From assembly GCF_964355755.1 (NCBI RefSeq), contig NC_092672.1, positions 13,574,501 to 13,638,500 on the forward strand: a stretch of DNA of 64,000 nucleotides. The letters run 5' to 3'. Source of the stretch: Antedon mediterranea. Its lineage: Eukaryota; Echinodermata; Crinoidea; Comatulida; Antedonidae. Position numbers and translations under genes: made by a program. The notes beneath the pieces were generated by a model. It had not been told where the DNA came from. It made no database searches and was given only the letters and a program-made list of their open reading frames with translations. The first letter of the stretch is position 1. Each line of letters starts with the position of its first letter. This document shows positions 12,994 through 24,934 of the stretch, piece by piece.

Positions 12994-14203
12994 GATTGTA
13001 TTGAAGAACTTAAGATCTACCATAACATTTGTTTCCATGTTTAGAACCAATAAATATATGGTCTTGATTTTATGCCACTCTGGAATTGTCTATTCTATTA
13101 GCAAAAGAAGTATTCTCTTTACATACTTTGTTTATAAACTATATTAAAGCTTACCTTTAAAATTATTCATTTCTACTTCTCGGCTTCTGGGTTATCTCCT
13201 ATAGAAAAACACAATAAAATAATTTTTGTGGATTTTTTTTTTCTTTTATGTTGAACCAAAGAAACGATAAGGAATAAATTACCTACGTGACGTTTCGTAA
13301 GTAAGTAAAAGTAAAAAAAAAAATCCACGAAAATATTTTTTGGAACCAGATGAATTTATTCAATACAATAAAATAATTAATTTTAAAAAAATTAAATTTT
13401 CTGTTTAAGTTTCTTATTCTTCTTACCTTCCCTTAATTTGACAAAATTTGCTGATTTTTCAATTACCTACCGGCAGAACAGGTAAGTAAAAGATGTACTG
13501 TGTTGGTAATAAGCTGTACGGACTATATAAAGGGAAGGAAATATTTTGGGATAATCTAGGTTTTGGCAAGATTTTGGTTTTTAAGGTGTTTAGTTGCATT
13601 GTACCAAGCAACAATGCCTATTTTTTTTTTTTTTCAAAGAGGAATTATGGAGAGGACAGAAAGATTTAGAAAATGGAATTTAAAAACCATTTTAATTTAC
13701 TGTCATCAAGTTTCTGCAATCCTCGTTCCACAACCGCAATTTCCCTTTAAGCAAGAGGGTCTTGATATAGTATGTTAACGTTGGTGTCTTTGCTGTTTCG
13801 TAAGTGTTTATTGATAAATTCCCTTTGTGTTGCAGGAATGTCCATCAGTGCAAACTCGGTTGATACCCTGTGGTGGGTTTTCGTTGCTGTTATCAGGTGT
13901 CTTTTTTCTAGCTTCACTTTTTCACATACTGTATGTGAAACTGTCTGTCATCGCTTTCTGCGAGAAAGATATCTCGTCTTTTCCAGCCACTTCTCTCTCT
14001 GATTTGAAAAACCTGTAATGATGTGATGTGTAATACTTTCATTTTCTTATGCTCAATATATTTTATGCATATGACCTTATTAGTTTAAAAAAAGTTAATG
14101 AGAATCTATATAACTTATACTGTGTTTAAAAGTTAAGTACATACAAATTACTGCTTAAACGGATATAGTCTGCATTAGGTTTTTTCCTTTACACACAGGT
14201 GGT
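12994..14203 (+). repeat. Tandem direct duplication, copy D2
   Basis: Starting at GATTGTATTGAAGAACTTAAG, about 1.2 kb is repeated nearly unchanged at 14210 onward. It includes a putative acceptor (TTTGTGTTGCAG) followed by a 60-codon frame beginning GMSISANSVDTLWWVFVAV, which is hydrophobic like a membrane segment. Compared with D3 it has lost about 180 bases near 14110. The frame ends at the same stop in D2 and D3, but I recognise no protein. Confidence 0.8.
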
Positions 14204-14207
14204 TGTG

Positions 14208-15602
14208 ATTGTATTGAAGAACTTAAGATCTACCATAACATTTGTTTCCATGTTTAGAACCAATAAATATAATGGTCTTGATTTTATGCCACTCTGGAAT
14301 TGTCTATTCTATTAGCAAAAGAAGTATTCTCTTTACATACTTTGTTTATAAACTATATTAAAGCTTACCTTTAAAATTATTCATTTCTATTTCTCGGCTT
14401 CTGGGTTATCTCCTATAGAAAAACTCAATAAAATAATTTTTGTGGATTTTTTTTTTCTTTTATGTTGAACCAAAGAAACGATAAAGAATAAATTACCTTC
14501 GTGAACGTTTCGTAAGTAAGTAAAAAGTAAAAAAAAAAAAATCCACAAAAATATTTTTTTGAACCAGATGAATTTATTCAATACAATAAAATAATTAATT
14601 TAAAAAAATTAAATTTTCTGTTTAAGTTTCTTATTCTTCTTACCTTACCTTAATTTGACAAAATTTGCTGATTTTTCAATTACCTACTGGCAGAACAGGT
14701 AAGTAAAAGATGTACTGTGTTGGTAATAAGCTGTACGGACTATATAAAGGGAAGGAAATATTTTGGGATAATTTAGGTTTTGGCAAGATTCTGGTTTTTA
14801 AGGTGTTTAGTTGCATTGTACCAAGCAACAATGCCTATTTTTTTTATGTATGGAAGGAGAGGACAGAAAGATTAAGAAAATGGAATTTAAAAACCATTAA
14901 AAATTTAATTTACTGTCATCAAGTTTCTGCAATCCTCGTTCCACAACCGTAATTTCCCTTTAAGCAAGAGGGTCTTGATATGTTAACGTTTGTGTCTTTG
15001 CTGTGTCGTAAGTGTTTATTGATAAATTCCCTTTGTGTTGCAGGAATGTCCATCAGTGCAAACTCGGTTGATACCCTGTGGTGGGTTTTCGTTGCTGTTA
15101 TCAGGTGTCTTTTTCTAGCTTCACTTTTTCACATACTGTATGTGAAACTGTCTGTCGTCGCTTTCTGCGAGAAAGATATCTCGTCTTTTCCAGCCACTTC
15201 TCTCTCTGATTTGAAAAACCTGTAATGATGTGATGTGTAATACTTTCATTTTCTTATGCTCAATATATTTTATGCATATGACCTTATTAGTTTAAAAAAA
15301 GTTAATGGGAATCTATATAACTACAATTAATACTGCACCTCAGCTGTGGCCTTTAAGCTAATTCTCCTTTTCGCTGGCAAAACTAAAGTCTCTGACACGA
15401 GGGTTGTAAAATTCCGTCAGTTTGGACTGGGGTATGTCAAAGGCTGACGTTAGAAAAATCTAGAAAAAAGTGTTATATATAAATAATGTGGATTGTTATA
15501 ATGGTACATAGGGTAGGCATAAGTTAAATTTAAGTACATACAAATTACTGCTTAAACGGATATAGTTTGCATTAGGTTTTTTCCTTTACACACAGGTGGT
15601 TT
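14208..15602 (+). repeat. Tandem direct duplication, copy D3
   Basis: This copy lies head to tail with D2 and ends with the same block (AAGTACATACAAATTACTGC to the TTTACACACAGGTGG stretch), seen at 14134-14203 and 15530-15602. The high identity suggests a recent duplication. Confidence 0.8.
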
Positions 15603-16885
15603 CATACACCTCAAAGTTTTCGTCCATAGTGAAACAAAAGCAATGGTCACTATGTAGCATTGATGTTGAAAGAATATAAACTGCTACAAAAGACATCTGT
15701 TGAAATAAAGAAGCGACTAATTAAATAACACTATAAATTGTTGTTGTACACAAGATTTCTACGTAACGTTAACTCATTACAGGTTGGTTACAGCGGTTAC
15801 GAAAACATTTTAAAACATTAAAGTTACACATCCTTTTTAAGGATTATCTTGTAAATGATCAATTGATTAAATGGCTAATTGTAATAATTAAAACAAGACG
15901 ACATTTATTGTAATTGTGAGAGCATGTACGCTTTGAAACTTGCTTTTAAGTTGTGTCGAGCACATGTGCATACTGTATCAGTATATCCTGTACCAAAAAA
16001 TCATGACGATATTGTTTTGAATATGAACATATTTTCTACGTACGTTCAAAGCCGCTTTTGTTATTATAATACAAACTTTTTTTTCAGGTGGGGGCGATGT
16101 TGCTTCTGATTCGTTCCCATCATGCATCGCGAACTGGCTAAACCTTATTGCACGACGGTATGGTTATAAGTGTCAATATAGACGAGAACTTGCATTATTT
16201 TAGAAAAAAAAAAGTTGTTAAATTACATTTTTCACTTTATAGAATTTTTGCTTAAACGGAACATTAACTTGAAGCAAGTTAATATTGCCGTTTATTTTGG
16301 TATTTTTGGCGACAATTGCATGCCATAGTCGTAATTCTGTTTCGTTCGTCATCGCCCGTTCTCTCTCTCCTCGGCCGGACACGCATGTTGTGTATTAGCT
16401 AGCTGGTTTGTGAGACAAAAATAAATATGGAATATTAGTTTGACGTTTACAGTACTATCATAGAGGAAATTTAATTGAATTTTTATTTTCTCCCCACCCC
16501 TGAGAAAATAGGACAATAAACGTGTTTAAGACCTAAAGAATAATTGTACCGATGATGTGGTTATGTATTTATTACAAAATAATTCCACGTCAAATGTATA
16601 GTGTGGTACACATCTAAAAAAATAGATGTTAACATCAAATATCCTCATTCCCGAGATGGGTTTTTTAACAGATTTTTAAAGACGTTTTTACCAATTTTGG
16701 GGTAGGCGGTAATACAAATAGCCATAAGTACAGTTTTCTTTGAACAAATCATTCATTCTTGGTATCAATGTATATTATATAGTATTGTCTGCTCTACAAG
16801 TAGGATATAATAGTAATAAGTGGTAATTAAATAATTGATGACATACAAAAGGTCACAATATTTTTGAAAATGGAAAAATTCTGGT
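15603..16885. other. No recognisable gene
   Basis: Non-coding AT-rich sequence. A plus-strand frame at 15924-16109 has no recognised domain. Confidence 0.4.
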
Positions 16886-16889
16886 ATCT

Positions 16890-17705
16890 ACAAACATGTC
16901 AATATATATTTATATATACGTTAAGTCTGGAAAAGAAGTAAAAACTACAGTTTGGTCTCTACAGGCTTGTTTCGTGAGTCGTGAAACTCACTCATCAGGA
17001 GACTATAATGAGAAGAATCAATTACAACGTTGCTTATAAGCACATTTACTTGTAGAATTAGCATTTGCAGGTGATATGTTTTGGAATGTCAGCTGTTATG
17101 TAACAATGCTTTCTTTCTGTGCCGGCAGGCGGACACAAGTTTGTTACGTTTGTTTAATGTCGATAATTCAGGGTGGCGGATGATAAATAATTTCTCTTTG
17201 AGGCAGAGGTTGCATTTTTTGTTTGCGCTACTATATGCTTTAGTAGATGCCAATGAGATTGAATAGTCTGTGTTGTTGTCCTTGAGTGTCCAAATATGTT
17301 TACTGAGTTCGGTTGAGTTTCTAGAACGTGTATTACGGAATGATGAGGTGTGATTTCTGTATTGTGTTTTAAAATCATTTTCAGTGAGTCCAATATAAGT
17401 TTCCGAGGTGGATTTGTCTTTGCGTGTAATTGTGGCTTGGTATATTACAGATGATTGTAAGCAATTTCCGTTTAGCGGGCATGTGTTTTTCTGTCGGCAG
17501 TTGCATGTTTTGTTTTCTTGCGTGTTTTCCACGGATGTTGTTTCGGGCTGGTTGAGTATTCTCTTGTTGTGACTGTCTATTATCTGTTTCATATTGTTCA
17601 TACAACTGTAGCTAATCTTGATAGTGTTTCGGTTGAAGATTTTTCTTAGTTTGTTATCTTTTGGAAAATGTTTGTCTACTAGGGATAGATGGTTACATTG
17701 AACCG
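16890..17705 (-). mobile_element. Penelope-like element, 5'-truncated: GIY-YIG endonuclease and 3' UTR
   Basis: On the minus strand a frame from about 17700 to 17089 encodes the end of a Penelope-like protein. A linker with HFPKDNKLRKIFNRN comes first, then a Cys cluster (CNCRQKNTCPLNGNC), then the GIY-YIG nuclease (SSVIYQATITR, TYIGLTENDF, then a conserved YRNHTSSF). The 171 codons from Met 17601 are uninterrupted. The reverse transcriptase is absent because the copy breaks off near 17705. Downstream of the stop, the 3' region carries the inverted GTGAGTTTCACGACTCAC at 16976-16993, typical of these elements. The preserved frame suggests a fairly young copy. Confidence 0.85.
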
Positions 17706-17713
17706 AACATTTA

Positions 17714-17732
17714 TATATATATATATATATGT
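17714..17732. repeat. (TA)n microsatellite
   Basis: An uninterrupted TA run next to the 5' break of the Penelope-like fragment. Confidence 0.9.
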
Positions 17733-17899
17733 ATCTTTTAAATATAGTCTAAAAATTGGCTAGAATGTTTCAGATGATAGGTATATATTCTGATTCATAT
17801 AACCATTTTTAGGTACATGTACATATAGCTATAAAGATGTATGTTTTACTGTACCTACAAACACGTAAATGTATAATTAAAATACCTAAATTAATCTTC

Positions 17900-18350
17900 A
17901 TCTAAATCACTCTCTTAATCATCTTCCTGGAATTTTGGATCATCAGGTTTATCAAGAATATCAATTAGGTTTTGTGGTAAAATTTCGTTAGATGTCCATT
18001 GTGGCTCTGATCCATTTTCTGTTGCAGTCCACCCATTATTATTTGTTGGTGATGGAACTATAGGTTTTGCTAAGTTAGCGCATTTCCATATTGCCACTTG
18101 ATAGTTGGCTCTCATTTCTTAATGGCTTTAACAAACCTCCATGCAATCCGCATTTCTCTTTTAAACAAGAATACCTCATCTCATTTACACTCCTAAATCT
18201 TGGTTTTCCACACATAGCACACAATAGTAAAGAGGTTTACTTACTCATCTTCTGACAATAACATCTTGCACACATTTTTCTTCCACCTTTTCTCGTTTTT
18301 AGTTTCTTAACTGCATGGTGTACAATCAGTTGATCTAAGGCCGCTCATTT
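17900..18350 (-). pseudogene. Fragment of an uncharacterised multicopy invertebrate gene
   Basis: The minus frame 18115-17915 encodes MRANYQVAIWKCANLAKPIV, then a Pro and Trp stretch and an acidic end. The pattern NYQ-x-x-IW followed by P-S-P and GW recurs near the carboxyl end of many uncharacterised proteins in invertebrate genomes, probably of transposon origin. Usually a Cys-rich tail follows; here the frame stops first. Upstream (18130-18350) has weak coding signs only. I cannot assign a function. Confidence 0.4.
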
Positions 18351-18589
18351 CACTTATGAGTTCATCCATTGAATCTTCCTATATGTAACAAAAAAGAAAC
18401 ATAAATAGTGTCAAATTTCAATTTGGAGATTACAGTACCTGTATATAGAAAAGTGATTTTCAATGATAACTTTTGCTAATTCACTGGTATGTATATGTAA
18501 ATTTCTATCCTGTAAAAACCTACCTGTACCAATTTTTTTTTTGTGTGTTTTCCTGTGCGCTTTCTTGTTGATTGGATATCATGGTCTAG

Positions 18590-19580
18590 AGCAGACAACG
18601 TAGTAGATATTGGATATTCTTCCCTTGGACACCAGTGGAAGTTGGGCAGCCAGGATTTCCAATTGGAATTTTTGCCTTGTCGTCAACGAAATATACTTCA
18701 ACCTCATTTCTGATCGTCAAAATACGTGCCCTGAAATACTTGAAAGCAGAATTGAGAATCACGATGTGCAGCTCTCAATTGACGAAATGAGAAATTAAAT
18801 TTCACCAAATTAAATACATGCTACCATAAATGATTCATTTAAAATCTTACTTAAACTTGTGTACCCTCCAGAGTTGGGGTATAGTATGATTCTGACAGCT
18901 TGGCTGCTTCACATACCTGCATTTTGTTTTGCAGTTGGAATCTTCCAGTGAAACTCAGAGCTCTGTGTGTGTATTTGTTTCTAGGTACAAACTGTAGGCG
19001 GACTAATGCCTTGCTGGGAATATCTGTTCCTTCAGGGCATCTCTTTGCAATCCTTTCCACCATGTCACCCAACGACAACCATTCGGATAAGTGCGCTATA
19101 CCACGACGTCTTTCATCAGCAGCAGTAACCTCATTGACAATTTCCTCCAGTATAGAAAAATATGTCTGGAAAGTTTCCCCAGGTCTACCCTTGTTCATTT
19201 TCCTTAAATCCACAATAGCACCAGGTTCCCCCTGCAATACCAGTTGAATTCGTTGTTCCATCTCACGATCACAAGGCACTGAAGCATCATGCGTTCAGAA
19301 TACACAGCATCCATTAAAGAGCCACTCAAATGTGTCAAATTTGAAAACCTATTGAAAATTATTTGAAAATGTTTTAATAAAAACGATATTTAAATCAAAT
19401 TTTAAAAATAAGAAAACAAATACCAATTTATAATTTATTTAAACTGTACTAACAATTATACTCACCTTTGTTCAAAATTGGTCTTCATTTGACGAGTGTG
19501 GTATACTGGCAAGTGAGGTTCTAGCATACGTACAAAACTCCAAATGCTGACCCTCCTGGACAGTAGTGCAGGGTATCTAC
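18590..19580 (-). pseudogene. Multi-exon remnant of a multicopy family with a DDKAKIPIGNPG motif
   Basis: Three minus-strand coding blocks. The first, at 19575-19470, ends in a good donor (AAAG then GTGAGT). The second, at 19279-18851, has 142 codons including QRIQLVLQGEP, TAADERRRGIAHLSEWLSL and PSKALVRLQFVPRN. The third, at about 18770-18590, carries NEVEVYFVDDKAKIPIGNPG. The same three blocks in this order occur in abundant uncharacterised cnidarian, lancelet and echinoderm proteins. The paired Asp and the copy number suggest a transposase-like origin, but that is inference. Introns lie between the blocks. I could not follow the frame upstream of 19575 or past 18590. Confidence 0.5.
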
Positions 19581-20555
19581 TGGAACAGAGAGGCTTAGTT
19601 TAGATATAAACTGGAATTGTTGCAGTTACGCCTCTCTAATGTTTCATATGAACATACTAATTTATATTAAATTATTTAATATGTTTTATGGTGCCTCGCA
19701 CTTTTGGTACATCCATAATGGTATATTTATTAAAATTATCTTCACAGAAAAACTGAATGGTGACAATTTTTTACATTATTAAAATGTACTTAAAATATTT
19801 GGAATGTAATAAAAAGATAGCATAAAAAAACATCAAAAATTGATAACCACACAATACATCATATAAAAACATTAAAATAAATGACCACAACATCAAAACA
19901 AGTAAAAATCTAAATGACTGGCCAAGTGAATTACCTAACATTATTATTAATTATTTTCAAACAGAAGTAAAATCAGTTACGGTTCCACTGCCTAATCATG
20001 TATGGGATGGAGCTGTTTACGATATCTGACTGTCCGGAAAACAGGGACAGTAAGTTTGTTGGTGCTTCGTAGGTCTCTGCCATGAGACTCAAACCTACTG
20101 AGTGGAATACACTCATCTTGGCTAGAAATTAACGAGGCAGAAAATTTTCTACAAATGTTATTCCAACGTACAGTTACACTTCGTACTGACTCGCTTGAAT
20201 TGCAATGAACATGGTCACGTGGGCAGTTGACTGCACTGACTCCAATGAATCCATGGCTTGCAGTTTGTCAATACCCGCCTAGCCTAGTAGGTAGGCTAGA
20301 ATAGGAGAAGGCTAGCGAACTCACTTTACAAATTTATCTCTTATACGCTTATAGTTTTTCTGGCATTCTTCAACAGAGATGTTTGTCTGTGAACTTATTG
20401 TCGTCCATGCATTCATTCTTATGTTTCTGATATCGATATCGATATGACTTACTTCCCTTATCATAAAGACAAGGGTAATGACAGATAATTTCCATGAAGA
20501 CCTCGTCAGCCACTATTTTTTTGCCGTCGGTGTCGTCTGATGATGAGAGATATTC
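19581..20555. other. No recognisable gene
   Basis: AT-rich sequence with no supported coding exon. Confidence 0.4.
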
Positions 20556-20569
20556 CTGAGTTTTGATAG

Positions 20570-20795
20570 GTTGACGAACGCGAACCGTGCTCGCGACGCC
20601 TCAAAAAGTTGACCAAGGTTCAACTTTTAAACATTCGCGTGCAAAGCCTTCACTGCAGTCGTTTTCAACGTGTTGAAGTTGAAATTCGACTATTGTTCAC
20701 TGTTCAATTGTATGTTCACACTGAAAGCGTCCGTCGCCTCCCACTTTTTAACGCGAAATTCGCTTCTTCGCGTTTGGTGTGCACCGGCCTCTATT
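20570..20795. repeat. Possible terminal fragment of a DNA transposon (low confidence)
   Basis: A GC-richer island contains GAAATTCGCTTCTTCGCG and GTGTGCACCGGCC. The latter resembles termini of Harbinger-type elements. I find no matching partner end or target duplication. Confidence 0.25.
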
Positions 20796-21483
20796 TTCAA
20801 AATACGGCTGCATCATAAATGACCAGACCAGTCTTCAACAATAGTTTTTGTGACTCGTAGTAGTGGGTTATTATTATAGATTGACTTATAAGGTGGGTTA
20901 CTACTAGAAGGGAGGTTACTAAGGTTTAAAAGGTCATCTAATTTACACTATATAAAATGTATTAAATAAATATTCAGAATAATGCAATTGAGTTGTATGG
21001 AGTTAAAGTCAAATGTTTTTTTTTTTACCCGCTTATGTCACAAGCAATTAGCAGCAGTTTTAGTACTAGAGACTGACGTTTTTGCTCAAATTCATACTCG
21101 ACTATAATGTATAAGTCCCAGCAGCTGCTGGACCCAAAACACATCTGGGAAAAGAGTCTATGAGGGCTCACAGTTGAACGATTTTGGATTCTTGCCCTTT
21201 GAATGGTTGATGCGAATCAACAGATTGTGGAAGAATTTCTACTTGTACGGTACCAACTTAAGTCAGAGGGTATTCAGTTACATGCCTACAGTTCAGGTTG
21301 AGGTCACAGACAAACAGGTTACAGCACATTAAAGTTCAAAATTGACCATTTTTAAATGCCATTTTTGAATTAGTAGATTAATATTTGTTGGCAAATAATA
21401 CACATGTATTCTTTCAAATGCTGTGATTCATAATTAAAGAACTATCTGTGATTTGTATGTATTTTTGCGATTAAAGGACAACT

Positions 21484-21590
21484 GGTTACAAATGGTCCAA
21501 CTGGTCCCAGTTCCAACTGGTCATAGTTCCAACTGGTCACAGTAATAATTTTCAATCCCAGTTGTAAATTTTCCAATTGGTCTGATCCAA
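21484..21590. repeat. Short CAACTGGTC-type tandem repeat
   Basis: Several degenerate copies of a 13-16 base unit containing CCAACTGGTC. Confidence 0.7.
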
Positions 21591-22086
21591 ATCACTGTTG
21601 AGAATTTTACTAGTGAAAAATTCCGTACTGAAACAAACAAACAAGAGAACTTGTTTAATTTTATACTTTATTAACTTTAATATTATACCTTAACATATCC
21701 AGCCATTACACAAACATCCTAGTAACCAGTATACCCTGTATTCCCGTTGCTTTTTACAGGTACATTTTATTCAGTAATAAAATCTATGAAGCGACTTGAT
21801 TATGGCCTTCTTAATATTTAGTCATGTCTCAACAATTGATCTGAAAAGTAATCAAATAATTTTAAAAAATTTAATAAATAAAATACAAAAATTATTTTAA
21901 CTTACCCTTCATTTTTTTTACTGTGCTTTTGCAGCATTATGACTGGCTTAATTGGTTTTTAATACAGCCGCCACAGCCTTGTAATTGTTTTAAAATAATA
22001 TGCTAGAAATCATCTGCAATTGTAATTAGATATAATGTCTTCTTCGTTGACATGCAACACTTTATCCGCTTCCATTGCAAAATTGA

Positions 22087-22350
22087 CTAATAAATGCATC
22101 TTGCAAAATTATTTGGCCAGTTCTCCACAAATGTTGGCATCAATTCTTCTCGAAGAAGTTGCAACTTTTTATTGAACTGTGGGTTTGTTGGGAAAACTAG
22201 CTCCAGCTCGATATTTGTGCCAAAATAGATTTCATTGGCTAACTTTGTTATCCTTGAGTTGCTGAGGTTAGGTGCCATTTTTTTCGACCACTCCTTCAGC
22301 CGCCATTTTGTATTTAAAAATTGCCGACATTCCACACTGAACTTTGTCAT
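22087..22350 (-). other. Unassigned open frame, possibly an exon
   Basis: An 87-codon minus frame includes NSRITKLANEIYFGTNIELE, then a charged helix and a stop. It lies just downstream of the broken BEN paralogue (exons 3-5 at 23.5-22.7 kb), where its last exons would be expected, but I cannot align it to the BEN exons of the intact gene. It may be a diverged exon or unrelated. Confidence 0.3.
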
Positions 22351-22739
22351 CCATTTAAGCAGTGTCCTAAATACAATTCCTGAAGACTATTCTGATAGGG
22401 GTACTTTTCTTTTCTCCCTCTTTCCAAAGGAGAAGTTTGGCCAGGTTGTGGAGAACAATATGATATTTCCTAATTAATATAATACAATTCCCACTGAGTG
22501 CTGTTTCAAAGATTTTTATTTTTAAAAGTGACTAAAACTATTCTTTACTGGTATAATATTGTCGGAACCTCCGGGTTCTCTCCCATTGATGGCCCAGCAA
22601 TTGGATGCTAGGCAAATTCCCCCCCCCTCCCCTCCCCTCCCCTCATCAGGAATTATTAAAGTAACATTAATAGCAAAATGTGTGAGTTTATAAGAACGTA
22701 AGAATCAAATAAAGAAAAAAAATTTAAAATAGTAAAATA

Positions 22740-23574
22740 GTTTGTATACCTTTTACACTGCTTTTATGCAAGATTTGCATGTGGCAAATCCATCCAATTG
22801 CTACTGTATTGCTTTTTGGCCCGCTTTTAATTCCTTCACCTTCATAAGAACAAACATAACACTTTGTTCTTGAATTCCATTTATTGTTTAAAGTTACTGG
22901 TGTGCCTATATGATTAATACTGTATAGTAGTGGTTTTGGTATACCCCATTATTACCATTTCAAAAATATCGTTCTATATGTTTTAGTTCACGGCAGCTGC
23001 TAGGATAAGGGTCGTCGCTCTGGAACAGCGCACCTTCTCTCTTTTTCTTTTTTCGCCAGCAAGCTTCTTGTTTTCTTGTTGAGCCTAAAATAAAATTTAC
23101 AATTTTATGCGAGTATTATTGTGTAGATAATCTTATAAATCTATCTATAATGATATGTGCCTTCTCGGGTAATGATGTATCAAAGATCGGAATTGACTGA
23201 GAAGGGTTTTAAACTAAATTTGAAACCCGCCCTGGGCATGGATAATAACACAGTTTCTTATTCCAATCAGATTAATTTTGCTTAAAATATACTAAGATGA
23301 CTCTGGTGTTCCTATGATTAATGCTGTTAGTAGGTGGTTGGTTTTGCTTATATATAGTCCAACCTTACACAAAATTACAGATTTTCAAATAAGAAGAATA
23401 TTATGAAAAAACAAACATTAAATTACCATTTCACAAATGTCGCTCTGTATTTTATATTATTCATGGCAGGTGGTGGTGATGGTGGCACGAGCGCCTTGTC
23501 CATCAATAATTATTTAATCAAAATTATTTAATCAAGCAGGATTCAATCCGTTTTGGAATAATTTGATGTATATA
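22740..23574 (-). pseudogene. 3' half of an older BEN-domain gene paralogue (exons 3-5)
   Basis: Read on the minus strand, this is homologous to 35397-36420 of the intact BEN gene, including introns. Relics of exon 3 are at about 23545-23475, exon 4 at about 23085-22970 and exon 5 at about 22850-22740. Exon 4 and exon 5 keep the splice signals and most residues but have in-frame stops (for example AQQENKKLAGEKRKRE is later interrupted, and QLDGFATCKSCIKAV is followed by a stop). It ends abruptly at 23574, the left edge of the CACTA-like element. The other half continues at 39693-40870 on the same strand. Confidence 0.85.
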
Positions 23575-23584
23575 CACTCCATAA

Positions 23585-24250
23585 AAAATGAGATCGGGAT
23601 CCCGATCGGGATGCGGTGGGATCCCACCGGGATGGCCCCATCCCGGTGGGATTTGACGATCCCACCGGGACGAACTCGGGATTTTTTTTCGCAATATCAG
23701 GATAAACGGGATTTTTGTTAAGAATTGCGGGATTTTGTACGCAATAACGGGATCGTGTTTGTAGACTACGGGATTTTGTAGGCAACATCGGGATTTTGTA
23801 CGCAAGATCGCGATTGGCGGGATTTTGTTTATAAAATTACAGGATTTTGTACGCAAGATCGGGATCGACAGGATTGTGTTTGTATAGACTACGGGATTTT
23901 GTACGCAAGATCGGGATTGGCGGGATTTTGTTTATAAAATTACGGGATTTTGTACGCAAGATCGGGATCGACAGGATTGTGTTTGTAGACTACGGGATTT
24001 TGTACGCAACATCGGGATTGGCGGGATTTTGTTTGTAAAAGTAAAGGATTTTGTACGCAAGATCGGGATTTTGTACACAACATCGCGATTGTCGGGATTT
24101 TGTTTGTAAAAGTACGGGATTTTTAACGCAAGATCGGGATTTTGTAGGCCTACGCAACATCGGGATTGGCGGGATTTTGTTTGTAAAAGTATGGGATCTT
24201 GTACGCCATAGCGGGATCTTGTTTATATAGGGGATTTTCTACAGTAAGAT
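23585..24250. repeat. Left subterminal repeat array (CGGGATTTTGT type)
   Basis: It opens with palindromic GGGATCCC blocks (23593-23660). Then come many copies of a roughly 25-30 base unit, GGGATTTTGTACGCAAGATC alternating with GGGATTGGCGGGATTTTG. The array directly abuts the left terminus of the CACTA-like element. Subterminal repeats of this kind are bound by accessory proteins in plant CACTA elements; a similar role here is inference. Confidence 0.85.
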
Positions 24251-24925
24251 CGGTTTGCTTTACTCTACTGTAAACTTTCCTATGTAAGTTTTAAAAAAAT
24301 GTCTTAATTATGCTATGTTATATAGTGTCTTTTTTATATTGTATCGGAGTTGTCAGTGGTTGTTTTTACATTAGTATCGCGAAAAAAATGTTTCTTTTAA
24401 TACGTAAAGGTACATTAATCGATAGGACTAGACATTTTAAAGAACTTTGAAGTATCTAATTGTTATAGATTTTGTTTCCCCTTGCTTTTAATACAAAAAT
24501 GGCGGGAACCATATAAATTGTGTCGTCATTAAAAAAAATGTACAAGTGATGCCGCGTCTTCGACGATAATTTAAGGTAAGAGACTTCATTCATTGTTCAT
24601 TCATTTTCTTGCCAAGCCATTACATTATTTTATTCATTTCATAACATTGTTGAGTTTTTTTGTTACATACTTTTTCTATTTTCAAAGTTGATATTGGTTT
24701 ATTTTAAACCTAATACTATTGATTACAAATGTTGAGTTGTTATTTGTTCAATATACGAGATGTTACGACCAATTAGTTTCAGTTGTTTTAATGAGATAAC
24801 CAAGTTGAGTTCTTTTAATAATAATATGTTGAGGGTATTACGCTATTGGTTTACCAGCTGATGAGTGCAATATGCACTCCTGCATAGACAATGCATGTTT
24901 CGTTTTATGCAGGAGATCCGATCAG
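24251..24925. other. Non-coding stretch inside the CACTA-like element
   Basis: No gene seen. Small palindromes occur near 24865-24915 (GAGTGCAATATGCACTC). Confidence 0.4.
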
Positions 24926-24934
24926 TAGCCACCT
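24926..24934. repeat. 9-bp target-site duplication, left copy
   Basis: TAGCCACCT here is repeated exactly at 26966-26974, flanking the inverted termini of the element between them. Confidence 0.85.

Noticed and set aside
23524-23856. 110-codon minus-strand frame with Ile/Pro-rich repeats
   Set aside because: It is a reading of the CGGGAT array and the edge of the broken BEN paralogue.
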